Of a DNA stretch of 64,000 nt, positions 41,935-53,606 are shown one piece after another. The notes under the pieces are model-generated. The model had not been told where the DNA came from, searched no databases, and saw nothing but the letters and a program-made list of their open reading frames with translations. The position numbers and the translations under genes are program-made. Each line of letters opens with the position of its first letter. Position 1 is the first letter of the stretch. The DNA comes from Termitomyces sp. T153 (taxonomy: Eukaryota; Basidiomycota; Agaricomycetes; Agaricales; Lyophyllaceae). The DNA is taken from the NCBI GenBank assembly GCA_018296165.2, contig JACKQL020000002.1, positions 2,232,001-2,296,000 on the forward strand, in the 5' to 3' direction.

Positions 41935-43555
41935 CCAGCAAACAATACCCCAAAGGCAACACCCCCGACTAGCAACACCTTGGCAACTTCATCCTCTGCC
42001 AATTCGACTCCAGCTCTTGCCACTAAGCCTGCAGACAAAGGCAAAGCATCTGAACGTACTGTTGCTAATGAACAACTGCCCATCGCTAAGAAACCCATTG
42101 CTCAGCCTCCCATTCACCCGTTTTCTGGCATCCCTGGTTGCTATGTGGCCCTCACTAACAGGAATTTTGCTGCTCCCAACAGAACTAACAATGGCACATA
42201 TCAAACTATGCCACCCATTTACAACATTGAGCAGTCCAAGGCAGTTTTCAAACAGGTTTTAAGCACCAAGGTTACAGTATCGGTTGGCGAACTTTGCTTA
42301 GTATCACAGGACATCCGGAATCAGTTTAGAACAGCAGTTACGCCCAAATGACTAGTAGGCACTAGCGCTAATATGGTACAGGGCCCCAGCAATATTTTTG
42401 AAGATATATTGCCAACTTTCACTATTGAAGAACCCCAGTTTTTGCTAGGATCAAACGTCGATACCATTAATGGACTTACCTCGGATAGGGCACCTTGCGC
42501 ATCTGTTGACCCCGTTGAAGTCTACATTGATTCGCTACCCCATGGAGAAGAGCCAGTGGTGCTCACTGTCACTAAGGATTCTCAGTCACTTTGTACCATC
42601 ATGATGCTAATCAACAACAAAGAGGAAGTGGAATGCATTAACAACAGTGGCTCACAGATTATTTCAATGTCAGTGGAAATTGCCAGTGACCTGGGACTAT
42701 CCTACGATCCCAACATAGTTTTAAACATGCAGAGCACTAACGGCACCTTGGACCAATTGCTAGGACTTGCTCGAAACATACCATGTACTATTGGCAACAT
42801 TATGGTTTATCTCCAAATCCATGTTTTACAGTCTCCTGCCTATGACATTCTACTTGGACACCCCTTTGATGTATTAACTTGCAGCATGATCAACACGCTT
42901 AGTGACGTCAAAACTACTATAACAATTACAGACCCCAATACTGGCCAACGGTGCACTATCCCTACCTTTCCTTGTGGCAAATCCAAAAGGAACCACTGCC
43001 AGAATGTTTGCTTTGAAACAGAAGCACCCCATTGCTTTCATCGCCAAAGGCATGGATGAGGAAGATAGCGACATAGCGATCATTATCAGCTATGACCATT
43101 CAACTGGTCTAGCAATTTGTATAGCTTCTTGTGATTTGGCCAACAACATTTTACTTACTAATTCTGACATACAGACTAATCCTGTGCTAGCATACCTTTA
43201 CGCTATGGCTAGCAACATATCTGATTTGTCCCTTCCACCTCGTTCTTATCTGGTTTCAGCTGATACATCTAATCTCTTAATTCTTGGACAGACTTTACCA
43301 CTTGATACACATGTTACAGACATTACCCCCACCTATGTTAACATTCCATTCCCTGCTCAATTTGTCGCTAACAAACCCCCTAAGCAAAGAGGAGTTCAAG
43401 TAAAGAAGAAGTACAAACCTGTCGCCATGAAAACCAAACCAGTCGCCAGCCATGTTAGCAAGGATTTCCGAATTGAGCGCCAGATTATTGGCAATCTGCT
43501 AGTGACAATCCCTCAGCTCAATCCAAATCCACCACCTTTCGTCCCGACAAAGTGA
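41935..43555 (+). pseudogene. pol: B1 protease region
   Basis: This contains a Pro/Ala-rich linker (41980-42351, KGKASERTVANEQLPIAKKPIAQPP), then the retropepsin core VECINNSGSQIISMSVEIASDLGLSYDPNI at about 42625. B3 has VECITDSGSQII, so the catalytic Asp became Asn here. The core ends with YDILLGHPFDVLT near 42840. A further frame to 43555 (MANPKGTTARMFALKQKHPIAF...) matches the B3 copy at 56738-57241 and leads towards RT. Frames are broken at 42349 and 43059. Only one protease is present, unlike family A. Confidence 0.7.
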
Positions 43556-45520
43556 TTCACTAGTGAACGACAAGCAAAACTTGTTAAGGACCACAACACA
43601 GGATTCCTCACTACTGACAAAATCAACATACTAGTCAACATAGTTGCCAAGCAGGAAAAAGCTTTTGCTTGGGAAGATTCTGAATGAGGAAGTTTGCGCC
43701 CCGACTTTTTCCCACTAGTATGCATACCAACAATTCCACACATACTGTGGGTCCAGCATAATTGCCCCATACCCCCAGGACTAGAAAAGGAAGTATGCAA
43801 GATTATTCATGACAAGATTAGTGCTGGTGTTTACAAACCTTCAAACTCTGCTTATTGCTTGTGATGGTTTTGTGTTCTCAAGAAGAATGGTAAGCTCAGA
43901 ATTGTGCACAGTCTTGAGCTGCTAAACCGTGTCACCATTCACCATTCTGGAGTACCACTCTTTTCAGACCATGTTGCAGAATCTTTTGCTGGACGCATCT
44001 GTGGCGCCACTCTCGACCTCTACGTTGGCTACGATAAGCGACTTATTGACCCTGCTTCACGTGACTTAATGACATTCCAGACTCCATTTGGCACTCTTCA
44101 CTTAGTAACCTTGCTAATGGGATGGACCAACTCTATGCCTATTTTTCACGATGACATTACTTTCATTTTACAGCCAGAGATCCCCCATAACATGCTCAGC
44201 TTTATTGATGACATTGGCACTAAAGGACCCAAGGACTGGAAGATCATTAATGGAAAACCCACTAAGCATCCCACTAATCCAAACATTTACCTAGTGCTAT
44301 GAGAGTTCTTTGAGCTTCTCAACAGGGTTCTCCAGTGAATGAAATATTGTGGTGGCACTTTTTCTGGTCACAAACTTGTTCTTTGTGCCCCGACTTTCAA
44401 AATTCTAGGTCATGTTTGCACTCCTAGTGGACAAGTCCCTAATGAAAGTCGCTTAGCCCTAATTAAGCAGTGGGGCCCTTGCAAGTCACTATTGGAAGTC
44501 CGAGTCTTTTTGGGCACAGTTGGGGTACTTAGGATTTTCATCAAGAACTTTGCTCATTGAGCCAACAACCTAACAAAACTTACTCGCATTGGTGTCCCTT
44601 TTGAGTTTGGTCCTGACTAGATAAATGCTCAACATGACCTTGTGAAAGCCTTACAAGATGCTAAGCCCCTAGTTCCTATCAACTATAAATTGTCTCACCC
44701 TGTCATCTTAGTGGTGGACACCTCATACATAGCGGTTGGATATTACCTTTGCCAGTGCACTAGCAACAATTGCAAGGAATGCCACTACCACCATTTTGGA
44801 TTGATTATGCTAAACGACAGAGAAGCCAGATCCAGTCAGCCCAAGTTGGAACAATTTTGATGTTTCACTTTGAGCTGGTCCACATCAAAGGAACTTTCCA
44901 TGGCCCCAATGGTCTTTTGTGACGCCTGCCACAGCCTGGCGACCCTCCAGTTGACAATAGCAACAACTCCATTTATGAAGATTGGATAGACCGCTTACAT
45001 GAGTTCATTCACCAAGTTCAGCTACCACTAAGAACTTTGCTCATTGAGCCAACAACCTAACAAAACTTACTCACATTGGTGTCCCTTTCGAGTTTGGTCC
45101 TGACCAGATAAATGCTCAACGTGACCTTGTGAAAGCCTTACAAGATGCTAAGCCCCTAGTTTCTATCAACTATAAATTGTCTGACCCTGTCATCTTAGCA
45201 GTGGACACCTCATACATAGCGGTTGGATATTACCTTTGCCAGTGCACTAGCAACAATCGCAAGGAATGCCACTACCACCATTTTGGATTGATTACGCTAA
45301 ACGACAGAGAAGCCAGATCCAGTCAGCCCAAGTTGGAACAATTTTGATGTTTCACTTTGAGCTGGTCCACATCAAAGGAACTTTTCATGGCCCCAATGGT
45401 CTTTTGTGACGCCTGCCACAGCCTGGCGACCCTCCAGTTGACAATAGCAACAACTCCATTTATGAAGATTGGATAGACCGCTTACATGAGTTCATTCACC
45501 AAGTTCAGCTACCACTGCCA
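43556..45520 (+). pseudogene. pol: B1 RT and RNase H, with internal duplication
   Basis: RT can be read from NCPIPPGLEKEVCKIIHDKISAGVYKPSNSAYCL (about 43760) through KKNGKLRIVHSLELLN, TPFGTLHLVTLLMGWTNSMPIFHDDITFIL and the catalytic box FIDDIGTKGP (about 44200). This is the FIDD variant of the RT box. The thumb (MKYCGGTFSGHKLVLCAPTFKILGHVC) and connection (LLEVRVFLGTVGVLRIFIKNFAH) follow. RNase H starts VILVVDTSYIAVGYYLCQC, but after SQPKLEQF about 50 codons expected before FHFELVHIKGTFHGPNGL are missing. The block 44543-45029 is repeated directly as 45030-45516. Stops at 43863, 44300 and elsewhere confirm it is dead. Confidence 0.75.
44543..45516. repeat. 487-bp direct tandem duplication in B1 pol
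   Basis: Unit 1 (44543-45029) and unit 2 (45030-45516) begin AAGAACTTTGCTCATTGAGCC and end GTTCAGCTACCACT. They differ at roughly ten bases, mostly C/T. 487 is not a multiple of three, so the frame shifts. It spans the end of the RT connection, RNase H and the linker to integrase. Confidence 0.9.
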
Positions 45521-45538
45521 CTACTTGGCCAAGTTTCC

Positions 45539-47011
45539 ATGGCTTCCCATTGCCTGCCTCCTTTAGTCAAGTACCCTTATTCACATCCTTTAGTGACATT
45601 CACCAGTGACACCGGCACTGCCCCCCAGTTAGCAACTAGTAACAATATTCAGCCTCTCCAAGATGATGGCACCACTACTTATAGTGACATACCTCGCAGT
45701 GCAAAAGCTATTGCCAGCGATGCTTGCATACTTCTAGTTGAAGAATGGCTTCATGATCTTGTCAAACCCGAGGGCCTTAGTGATAAAGACTATGCCACTT
45801 TCATTTGCTATGCCTCTATGTTCTTCACTACCAGAGGCAAACTTTGGCAAAGAAGTTGAGATGGTGCTCATAAGCTGTTTGTGCTCATTGCTAGTCACTT
45901 ACAGGTCTTGAAAGCCACGCATGACAACTTGGGTCATAGAGGACTTTTTGCTACTCGCTCAGCCCTTTTAGAATGATTTTGGTAGCCTCAAGTTAGCGCT
46001 GATATAGTATGGTACCTTTGGACTTGCCACCTCTGCCAAATACACCAGATGACCAAAGTTCTCATCCCGCCAACTGTCACTACACCAGCGCCCTTGTTCA
46101 GCAAGATATATGTGGACACCATATTCATGCCTCCCTCCAATAAGTTCAAATATATCATTCAAGGACGTTGTTCGCTAACTCATTACCCCAAGTTTCACAT
46201 GCTTGCCAGAGAGAACACCAAAGCTATTGCTAAGTGGCTATACAGGGACATCATCTGTCGTTGGGGAGCACTTAGCAAAATTGTTACTGACAATGGACCT
46301 CCAATCCTAAAGGCAGTTACCTACTTGGCGAAGAAGTATAACTTGCACCACATTCAGATCTCTGGTTACAATAAGCATGCTAATGGAATAGTTGAGTGGC
46401 CCCATTTCAATGTTTGCCAAGCCCTCTTCAAAGTGGTTGATGGTGATCAGTCCAGGTGGAGTACTGCTACTTACTCTGTATTTTGGTCAGAACGGGTTAC
46501 TGTTCACAAGCGAATGGGTTGCTCCCCCTACTTCACGACAACTGGCACCCACCCTCTCTTGCCAGCTGACATAGTAGAAGTGATATATTTGCAACCATTG
46601 CCAAACTTGCTATTGTCGACAACAGACCTCATAGCCCACCAAGCAATTGATCTTCAACGTCACCAAGAGGATCTTGACCACCTTCACAGTCACGTTTTTA
46701 GTGCTTGTTGCCTAGCAGCCATTTGCTTCAAAACAGAGCACACCGCTACAATCCACAATTACAACTTCAAAGCAGGTGACCTCGTACTGATGAGGAATAC
46801 TAGAATTGAGGTAACACATAACAAGAAGATGAAGACTCGTTATCTAGGCCCCTTAGTGGTAATCTCTCGCAACTGTGGAGGCGCTTACATTATTTGTGAA
46901 CTAGATGGCTCAGTACTACATTGCCCTGTTGCCGCCTTTTGCTTAGTCCCCTATTTTGCTAGAGAACACATAACAGTGCCTAGCGACGCTTTTGACATTG
47001 ACACCTCTTGA
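45539..47011 (+). pseudogene. pol: B1 integrase
   Basis: This reads LATSNNIQPLQDDGTTTYSD...SLVEEWLHDL and then, after a stop, an HHCC finger (HDNLGHRGLFATRSALLE .. WYLWTCHLCQ, about 45915-46040). The core is open in one frame from 46049 (320 residues): catalytic D in IYVDTIFMP, D in IVTDNGPPI, and E in NGIVEWPHFNV. The C-terminal domain has a YLGPLVVISRN motif instead of GPF and ends PSDAFDIDTS with no chromodomain. Homologous on the minus strand to 38911-39396. The first 100 codons have a TGA and TAG, so the protein as encoded would not be complete. Confidence 0.82.
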
Positions 47012-47485
47012 CTCAGAGAACTGGAGCAAACTGAACTTGTCAACAATGACAATACAGGCCATGTCACCAGTGAAGAAGAAAACTACCTTTTGCTAAGCCT
47101 TAGCAACTTATCTTGACTCTGCTTCATTTCTTATTGTTCCAATCCCTATTATCCAGAAAAAACTATCAAGAATACCTTACAAAAACATTAAGTCCTTTCA
47201 TTTTCACTACTCTTTCATTGTTGTTACCTCAGTTAAAAAGCCTCTAACAGACACCTTACTTTACATTTTTTTCTTTTCTTGTTTCAATGCTGTGCTTGGC
47301 ATGCCTCTAGGGGTATTTTGCCATGATGATCTACTGAGTGTTTGCCTTCATGCATCGCTAGTGTTAGGTGACAGTTGCTAGTGCATAACACCCCATTGAT
47401 CTTGCTTTTCTCTGTTTTTCTCTCAAAGTTTCTGAACTATGGCTAAAATACTATACTTTTTTTGGAGCCCCTTAAGGGGGCTAGT
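47012..47485. other. Convergent 3' ends of B1 pol and accessory gene
   Basis: No gene supported. After the pol stop the sequence is T-rich with TCTTTTCTTG and similar tracts. The palindrome AGCCCCTTAAGGGGGCT is at 47466-47482, right at the end of the antisense gene, as in B2. Confidence 0.5.
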
Positions 47486-49529
47486 CTATGTCCGTGTTAC
47501 TAATAAAAATATATGTACAGGAGGCAACCGTTGGTAAGCATTGAGGTCAGCATCGTCCTCAGGCACCTCCATTGCCTCCATCTCCTCCCAATCTCCTTCC
47601 CCAACATTGTTCTCCTCCTGCCAGGCCAGGAAGGCCTGACAGTCATGCCAATATCCTGCCAGAGTCACCAACATTTGCTTGGTGACAGTGTACCGTGCTC
47701 ATGCCGCTAACAACTCCTTCCTGGCAGCCTCCAGCTCCCTCTGGAACTGCCGTTCCACTCCTGCCACCCTCTTGTCAAAATCTGCTAGCAACGCCGCTGA
47801 CATTAGTGGCGTCGGCCAACCAAGGTCCTCGCCCAACCACTCCAGCTTGTTGTTGCCAACCTGGCGCAAAGGTGTGTCACTCCAAGTCCCCTAGCAAAGC
47901 GGTTAGTGATCAAGAAGATAGCAAAAGAAACAAACTTACCCATTGTCAGACTTTGACCTCCTCAGCACTTTCCTCCTCCTTGTCCTCCTCAGTAGCGACT
48001 GGGACAACTTTGAGCTCCTCCTCGCCCTTGACCTCCATGTTGCTAGCCTCCCACTCCACCTCAGCAATCGTCGCTAAGGGAGTCATCTCCCTCATCTCCA
48101 CGTCCCCCTCTTCCTCCTTGCTGGCAATCGTTCAAGGTTGCTTAGCACTAGCAACTGATGCAGGACTTGCCACTTGTTTCCGTGCCAGGGTCACATCACC
48201 ATCACTATTGTTGTTGCTGTCATCCTTGTTGCTCTCCACCAGCTCCCTGCTCTTCACCTTAGCAACTCCACTGCCTCCAACTGCCGACTCCTCCTGCAAT
48301 GTCAATAGGTTCAAGCTAAAATGCTTGACCTCAATGGGCTCCCCTTGCCTCGCTAGCTCCCTCTGCTGCTCCACAAAAGCCCTCACATTCCTTACCGATG
48401 CTGCTTTCATTGCTATCTTCTTAGCAAACTTGCCACCAGTGCTTCTTGACAACCGTCCGCTATGCAAGCAGCTCTTCCTCATGCTGTCACAACAATAACA
48501 AGGCTGGACCCCCATTGGGTACCAGCAGCCCTCTGGGTCATTATCGGCCCAGCAGTTGTCGCACTGAGAACTTGTTAGCGACGAAGATTGAAATAATCAC
48601 TAAGTACTTACCGCTCCTTGCATGCACTTATACTCTTGTTGCTTTGCTAGCCACACTGTCACCTTACTCTTGGCCTTCTCCAACTTCACACCAGCTCCCA
48701 GGCCAGTGTCCACCACCATCAAGGCCTTTCGCCAACAAAGAAGAGTTGCCAAGCACTTGTCAGTAAACGTTTCTTCAATTTGTTCCTGCAAGAAGAGTTA
48801 GCGACCATCACCAAGAGTTAGCAAAAAAGAAAAGAAAAAGACTCACCTCAATATCCTCATCCTCCTCATCTCATGCCTTTGCCTTCCCCTTCCCTTTGCT
48901 CCTTGGAGTTGTTGCCAACCCCCTAGCAATGCCGCCAGCCACTGCCTTGGGAGTTGAGGGGCCCACCTCTTGAATGTCCCCACGATTTGCCGCCTCCTCA
49001 CCCCCATGACCCTCGCTCCATCCTTTCCCCCTCACCACTGCTAATGCACCTACTGGGTGCTGGAACAAGAACTGGTCATTTGGCAACAAGTCTTCAAAAA
49101 GCTGACATACCTTAGCAGTGTCACTAGCGCTAGTGACTGCTAGGGTACTTACCATCATTCCCGCCATAAGGTTATCTATTAGGGACTCCAAGGAGGGATT
49201 GACTAGCGCCTAGCGATCACATTAGGAATGTTGCTAAGAGAAGAAAAGAAAAGACTTATGAAGTGGACGTCAAATGGGCGAACCCATCCCTCCCTCTTGT
49301 ACTGCTTGTATAGTTGGCAACACTCCCTCTTGACAGTCACCAACTCTGGCCACTCAACCCCACTCCCTGCAGTCTTGAACCACTGCAGCCATGTCTGAAA
49401 GATAGTGGTGACTGCCAAGCAAGAATCCTTTGCCAAGGAAGCACGAGCCACAGTGAGCAATTGGTCAACACGTTCCAGGAAGGCGTGGGCCATCATAGTC
49501 TTTTCAAACTAAGAGGCAAGATTTGACAT
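47486..49529 (-). pseudogene. B1 antisense accessory gene: six-cysteine cluster protein
   Basis: This is a multi-exon gene opposite pol, between pol and the 3' LTR. It starts at 49529 (MSNLASxFEKTMMAHAFLERVDQLL, with a TAG in codon 7). Exon 3 ends at 48847 (GTGAGT). Exon 4 is 48785-48612 (EQIEETFTDKCLATLLCWRKAL..VWLAKQQEYKCMQGA). A 48-nt intron 48611-48564 (GTAAGT...CTCAG) lies in phase 0 directly before exon 5. Exon 5 opens with C-x2-C-x8-C-x8-C-x2-C-x6-C (CDNC, GC, PCYCC, KSC), then a Lys/Arg-rich helix and a long acidic tail. Exon 6 (47860-47486) has LEWLGEDLGWPTPLMSAALLADFDKRVAGVERQFQRELEAARKELLAA, a coiled coil. The first donor is mutated (ATAAGT where B2 has GTAAGT), and TGA codons interrupt exons 5 and 6. 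The cluster resembles a Zn2Cys6 finger; DNA or RNA binding is inference. Confidence 0.7.
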
Positions 49530-49690
49530 AGCGATAAGATTGAGATTGTAGTGGAGAGTAGATGAGAAGAAAGTGGGGATGATGAAGTTCAAGCAATACC
49601 ACCAGCCATTTTATTTGGATCTCTCTGGTGCATGGACCAAGCAATCAAGCACATGACTTCGGAGTTGACTGAGGACAGTCAATATTTCAG

Positions 49691-49702
49691 TATGGGGGAG
49701 GA
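49691..49702 (+). promoter_or_regulatory. B1 polypurine tract
   Basis: TATGGGGGAGGA directly precedes the TGATGAGCC start of the 3' LTR. Confidence 0.6.
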
Positions 49703-50825
49703 TGATGAGCCCCAGTTATTGCTGAGCACCATTTTTTTGGCATTTTGGACTTAGTGGCAGCTGACTACCTTAAATCCGACACAAGTCACAACACTCAGCA
49801 CATGAGACCTAGCCCAAGGATTGGACTGAAGCACGAGACTTTAGCAACCGCAAGACTTATCAATCACAAGAAACATCACATGGAGTCTGGAACCTGGGCC
49901 TAAATCATCAAGGCCTAGACCCTCCCTAGCAACAATTATTAGCGACCCTAGTGACTCTAGCAATGAAACGGCATTCCCTTACTATATATGAACAAATTAT
50001 CAGATGTGTACTCTTTTACTATCATTTCTTTTGCCAAGCTTACCAACATACTTGAATGGCGTCTATGCTTCAGGTATTGACATCAGACTCATTACTTTTT
50101 GGTTTCATTCGCAATTAGGTGCTACCAAGACTTCGCCTATGATTTTTCACTTAGTTACAGACTGATGCCTCATATGCACCCTAAAAACAGTGATAGATGC
50201 CATCGCTAGTGGTGCCTATTTGTTTACTTTCCCATACTATACTTTGAAATGTATAAATAGTGACTGTACATAGACACTAAAAAAGGGGGAACAATCGGAG
50301 AACTGCTATCTTTGAGCTTACCAGCAAGAGATTTCACTTTGCTTCTTTCGCTCTTCTATTGCCTTTGACTCAGGCTTAGCAATAAGCCTTCTTGACTTCG
50401 ACCTCAACTTAGTGTGGTGCCAACTGTGGGTGCCTATTTTAGTTAATCTGACTTAGCGACGCTAGCAACTATGGCTAGCAACCAGTTTACATTCATCCAT
50501 TGATTTTAGTCTTCCTGTTACCGCCTTTCTCTGTCTCTACCCTATGCCTCACTCTCCACTACCTCTCTTAAGAGGGCGCTTTGTCTTAGTGACATTACTG
50601 GTCTTTACCCTTTTTCTATCCTTATTGTCACTAGCAACTTTCGCTAGCAATAGCAACTTCTTTCAACTTCACTCCACAACACAACTTTTGCTCTAGTTCT
50701 CTGGGATGGTTACTGACTTGCCCTCAACTATTAACTTCCTACTGCCAGCTACCCTATCTAGTGACTAGTGTTAGGTCCTCTTTTTAGGTTTCCTGCATGG
50801 CACCAGGCGGCATAAAAGCACATCA
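49703..50825 (+). repeat. B1 3' LTR
   Basis: 1123 bp, TGATGAGCCCCAGTTATTGC...AAAGCACATCA. Clearly the same family as 39397-40405 but with two extra blocks and many transitions, so it is not a near-identical partner. Confidence 0.82.
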
Positions 50826-52336
50826 CTGCCAACAGCCACCCCATCTGCCTGAATTCCTGCTCCAACTCTGACAGGAGCTCCCTGGGCATCTGCACCAACC
50901 CATCCTGCATTGAGGCATGGGCAGCCAATGCCCCATTGAGGAGGATGTGGTGCTGTCAGACCCAGTCTAGATAGCTCAGTATTAGTGGGACAAAAGAAAA
51001 GAAAAGTGGGTGAACTCACACATTACTCCTCAATGCTCCAAAGCTGCCTTGTTGGCCAACCACTCCTCATGCTGCCTTTCTGCCTCTGCCCTGGCTCCCT
51101 CTGCCTTTGCAACCCCTTGCTATACCTCTGCCCTCTGCTCTATTCATGCCTCTGACTGCACTAAGCATTTCTGCAATGCTTGCACCTCCAGTGACCTCTC
51201 TACAATTGTCTGCACAGCTTCCTCTAACTCCTGCTGTGCCAAGTCCCAATCCCTTTGCACCTTGTCATGCTGCCACTGAACCCCATCACAATCTCATGCA
51301 ATCCTCCAAACCTCCTCCTCACACAACACCAACAGTTGAGATAATGCCTCTACCCATTGCTGCCAAAACATCTTGGAAACTGGGGAAGAGAGGCTGGACT
51401 CCCCCCCAGAACCCCCCACCAAGGCCCCTGACCCAGCAGAGTACATGTGCAGCCCCAAAGGACCCGCCATTGACTCCTCCCTCTGCAGCCACTTGCTGGG
51501 CCCTGCCTCTGGCAAAGGGGATGCCCTCTATTTTCCCTTGTTGCATGCCGCAGGAGCCCCCTCTCTCCACCCACCCCATGGGAGCCCCACCTTCATTATG
51601 GACTGCCCTGTGCTACCTCTGCACTCTACTCTGGAACCCCAACCCAATACCTTTCCCTTGCACCTCTTGAGCAATTGCTCCACTACCCATTCCACATCCC
51701 ATCCCTGCTCCTCTGTCATGCAGGCCACATGCCAACTTAACAAAATTGGGCACTTCTTGTGCCTAGCATAGCAGGGGATGCATACAGAGGTGTCTCAGCA
51801 GGACTCCTGCATTGGCTCCTCAAACTCACAATGCTCCCTGCAGTGAGTGCAGAGAGTACACTAAAATATCAGATCAGCCTTGAACCCTGCAAATGATGCT
51901 ACAAACTCACCAGAGCTTCCATTTGACACCATTCCAGGATCAGGGGACTCTTTGCTTGCCCCACCACCTCTGCAAACCTCTTAGGGGTCACATCCACCTG
52001 GGCCACCCATAATGCCTCTGGGACAGCCATAATCTGCCTTGGGCCAAAGTTGGGCCTTGAGGAGCACCCTGCTGGCACTGAGGCAGGCAGCCCCAGAACA
52101 GCACCTTGGGATGAAACCCAAGAAGAGCCAGCCACTGCTGCAGACAACTCTGTCAAACTTGATCAGCCATGATGGAACATGGGGGGAACAGACCCACACT
52201 CACAACTATGGTACATGGCCTCGATGCATCGGTGGCCACAGCAAGGATCAGACTCCTTCAAGGAGGAGGAGGTAGGAGACATTGATTGTGAAGCAGATAG
52301 TACTAATGATGCTGGAGAGTAAGCAGAGGATGACAT
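50826..52336 (-). pseudogene. A5 antisense accessory gene, 3'-truncated
   Basis: A decayed copy of the A2 antisense gene. The ATG at 52336 gives MSSSAYSPASLVLSASQSMSPTSSSLKESDPCCGHRCIEAMYHSCECG, here open through the point where A2 has a TGA, and it shows extra cysteines. The intron before the cluster keeps GTGAGT and TTTTAG. The cluster reads CTLCTHCREHCEFEEPMQES..CIPCYARHKKCP: all six cysteines and the x15 loop are kept despite stops. The basic Ser/Pro region and coiled coil follow in broken frames, then GTGAGTTCACC...ATCTAG as intron 2. It is cut at 50826 by the B1 LTR, in the exon 3 equivalent of A2 position 17790. Confidence 0.7.
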
Positions 52337-52547
52337 TGTAAAGAATTTAGGAACTCCAGAGTACATCTGACTCTTTTTAATGACTTGGGAAGAGCTCTCT
52401 AATGAATGGTGGCCATACTTCAACTTCATTCCTCACACTGCTGCTCACTGCAATTTGATTAATATTACTCAACTTTGATTTCCATGCCCCGCCAATCCCC
52501 AAACTGTGCCCTCCATCTCAAGGGTCTTGATGCTAAAGGGGGAGTAA

Positions 52548-53606
52548 TGTCATGACCCACTCCCAGGACCCCCAACATCATCCTCAGGCTGCTTGCTTCC
52601 CTAGAGTCCCTCCCCCAATGCCTTGTCAAAACCTTCAATTGCCAAACACCCTCTGCAGCCACCCTGAGTAATTCCAATGCTTCTTCAGCAAACTCTGATG
52701 GGCCCTAGCTAACTCTAACAACCTTCTCCACAGCTGTCAATGCTTCCCTTGACTCTCTTGAGCCCCTAGAACCCTCCCCCACTGTTCCTAACTCCATCAT
52801 GTGTCTCCAGCTCACCACTCTAGCTCACCCAATCTCCTCTGAAGCTTCACAACAACCCCAGAGTGACCTGCATCCCCAACTGATCCCATCAGAATAATGC
52901 CATGGCCTGCCCCTCAATTGCAACCAACACTCATTGACTCTGCATGGCTCTGTCAAGCCCCGCCACCACACCCACTGCCTTCTGGAGCTCTCTAGTAGTC
53001 AGTATATAATCTGTAGAGTAGCATCTTGTACCCTAGTCTTGATATTGCATTAACTGGTTACTTGTGTCTTGTGTCTCTTTCTGTCCTACTTCTATTTTTA
53101 GTTTCAAATCTATCTCTTTTCTTAGTCTCATTTCATCTCACCTCCATCTTATCTTAATTGTCTCTATTTCCTTTGTTTCTCTAAGTTCTTTTTAACTCCA
53201 ACATCAGTATGAACTCTGTGCACATGCTATGACCCCCAAACATTCTTACAACAACTCCAGACCTCACTCCTTGCTCAGCCCCAGAACTCATCAAGTCTTG
53301 ATTGATCCCCCATCAAACTCTAGCTTTGCCTCTATTACTCACAAAGCCTCTGCTTGCCCCACAATCTATTTGTGTGCCTGCAAATCTGTTCCTGATGCCT
53401 GCTCAAGCCCAACACCTAATATACTTGGTCTTAGACTTCCCCAGACCACTCCAGACTTGCTTGGACCATTTTCCTTGGCTTCTCCTTGCAAGTTCCTATC
53501 ATTTGTGCCACCTCCAGAATGCTAGGTTATAAGCACAGGACATTGCATTTGCCTAGTAAGGACTTGCCCAGTATAGCTGAGCCCCTGTAGTCAGCAGAAC
53601 CTGACA
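52548..53606 (+). repeat. A5 LTR (3' LTR)
   Basis: 1059 bp, TGTCATGACCCACTCCC...AGAACCTGACA, preceded by the purine run TAAAGGGGGAGTAA and by the A5 accessory gene, hence a 3' LTR. TATATAAT at about 53003 (TATATAAG elsewhere) and AGTCTTGATATTG follow the family pattern. No target duplication is seen on the right (CAAAC). Confidence 0.8.

Larger units (their letters stand above)
39397..50825 (+). mobile_element. B1: family B gypsy retrotransposon with both LTRs
   Basis: An 11.4-kb element: 5' LTR 39397-40405, gag, protease, RT, RNase H, integrase, antisense accessory gene 49529-47486, purine run, 3' LTR 49703-50825. The RT-before-integrase order makes it Ty3/gypsy, and there is no chromodomain. 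The flanks do not share a 4-bp duplication (AAGG on the left, CTGC on the right) and differ in origin (B2 integrase versus A5 accessory gene), so at least one end has been rearranged. Confidence 0.85.

Noticed and set aside
47695..48498. 267-codon plus-strand frame (Ser/Ala/Pro-rich) over the B1 accessory gene.
   Set aside because: Shadow of the minus-strand accessory gene; B2 supports the opposite strand through conserved introns and cysteines.
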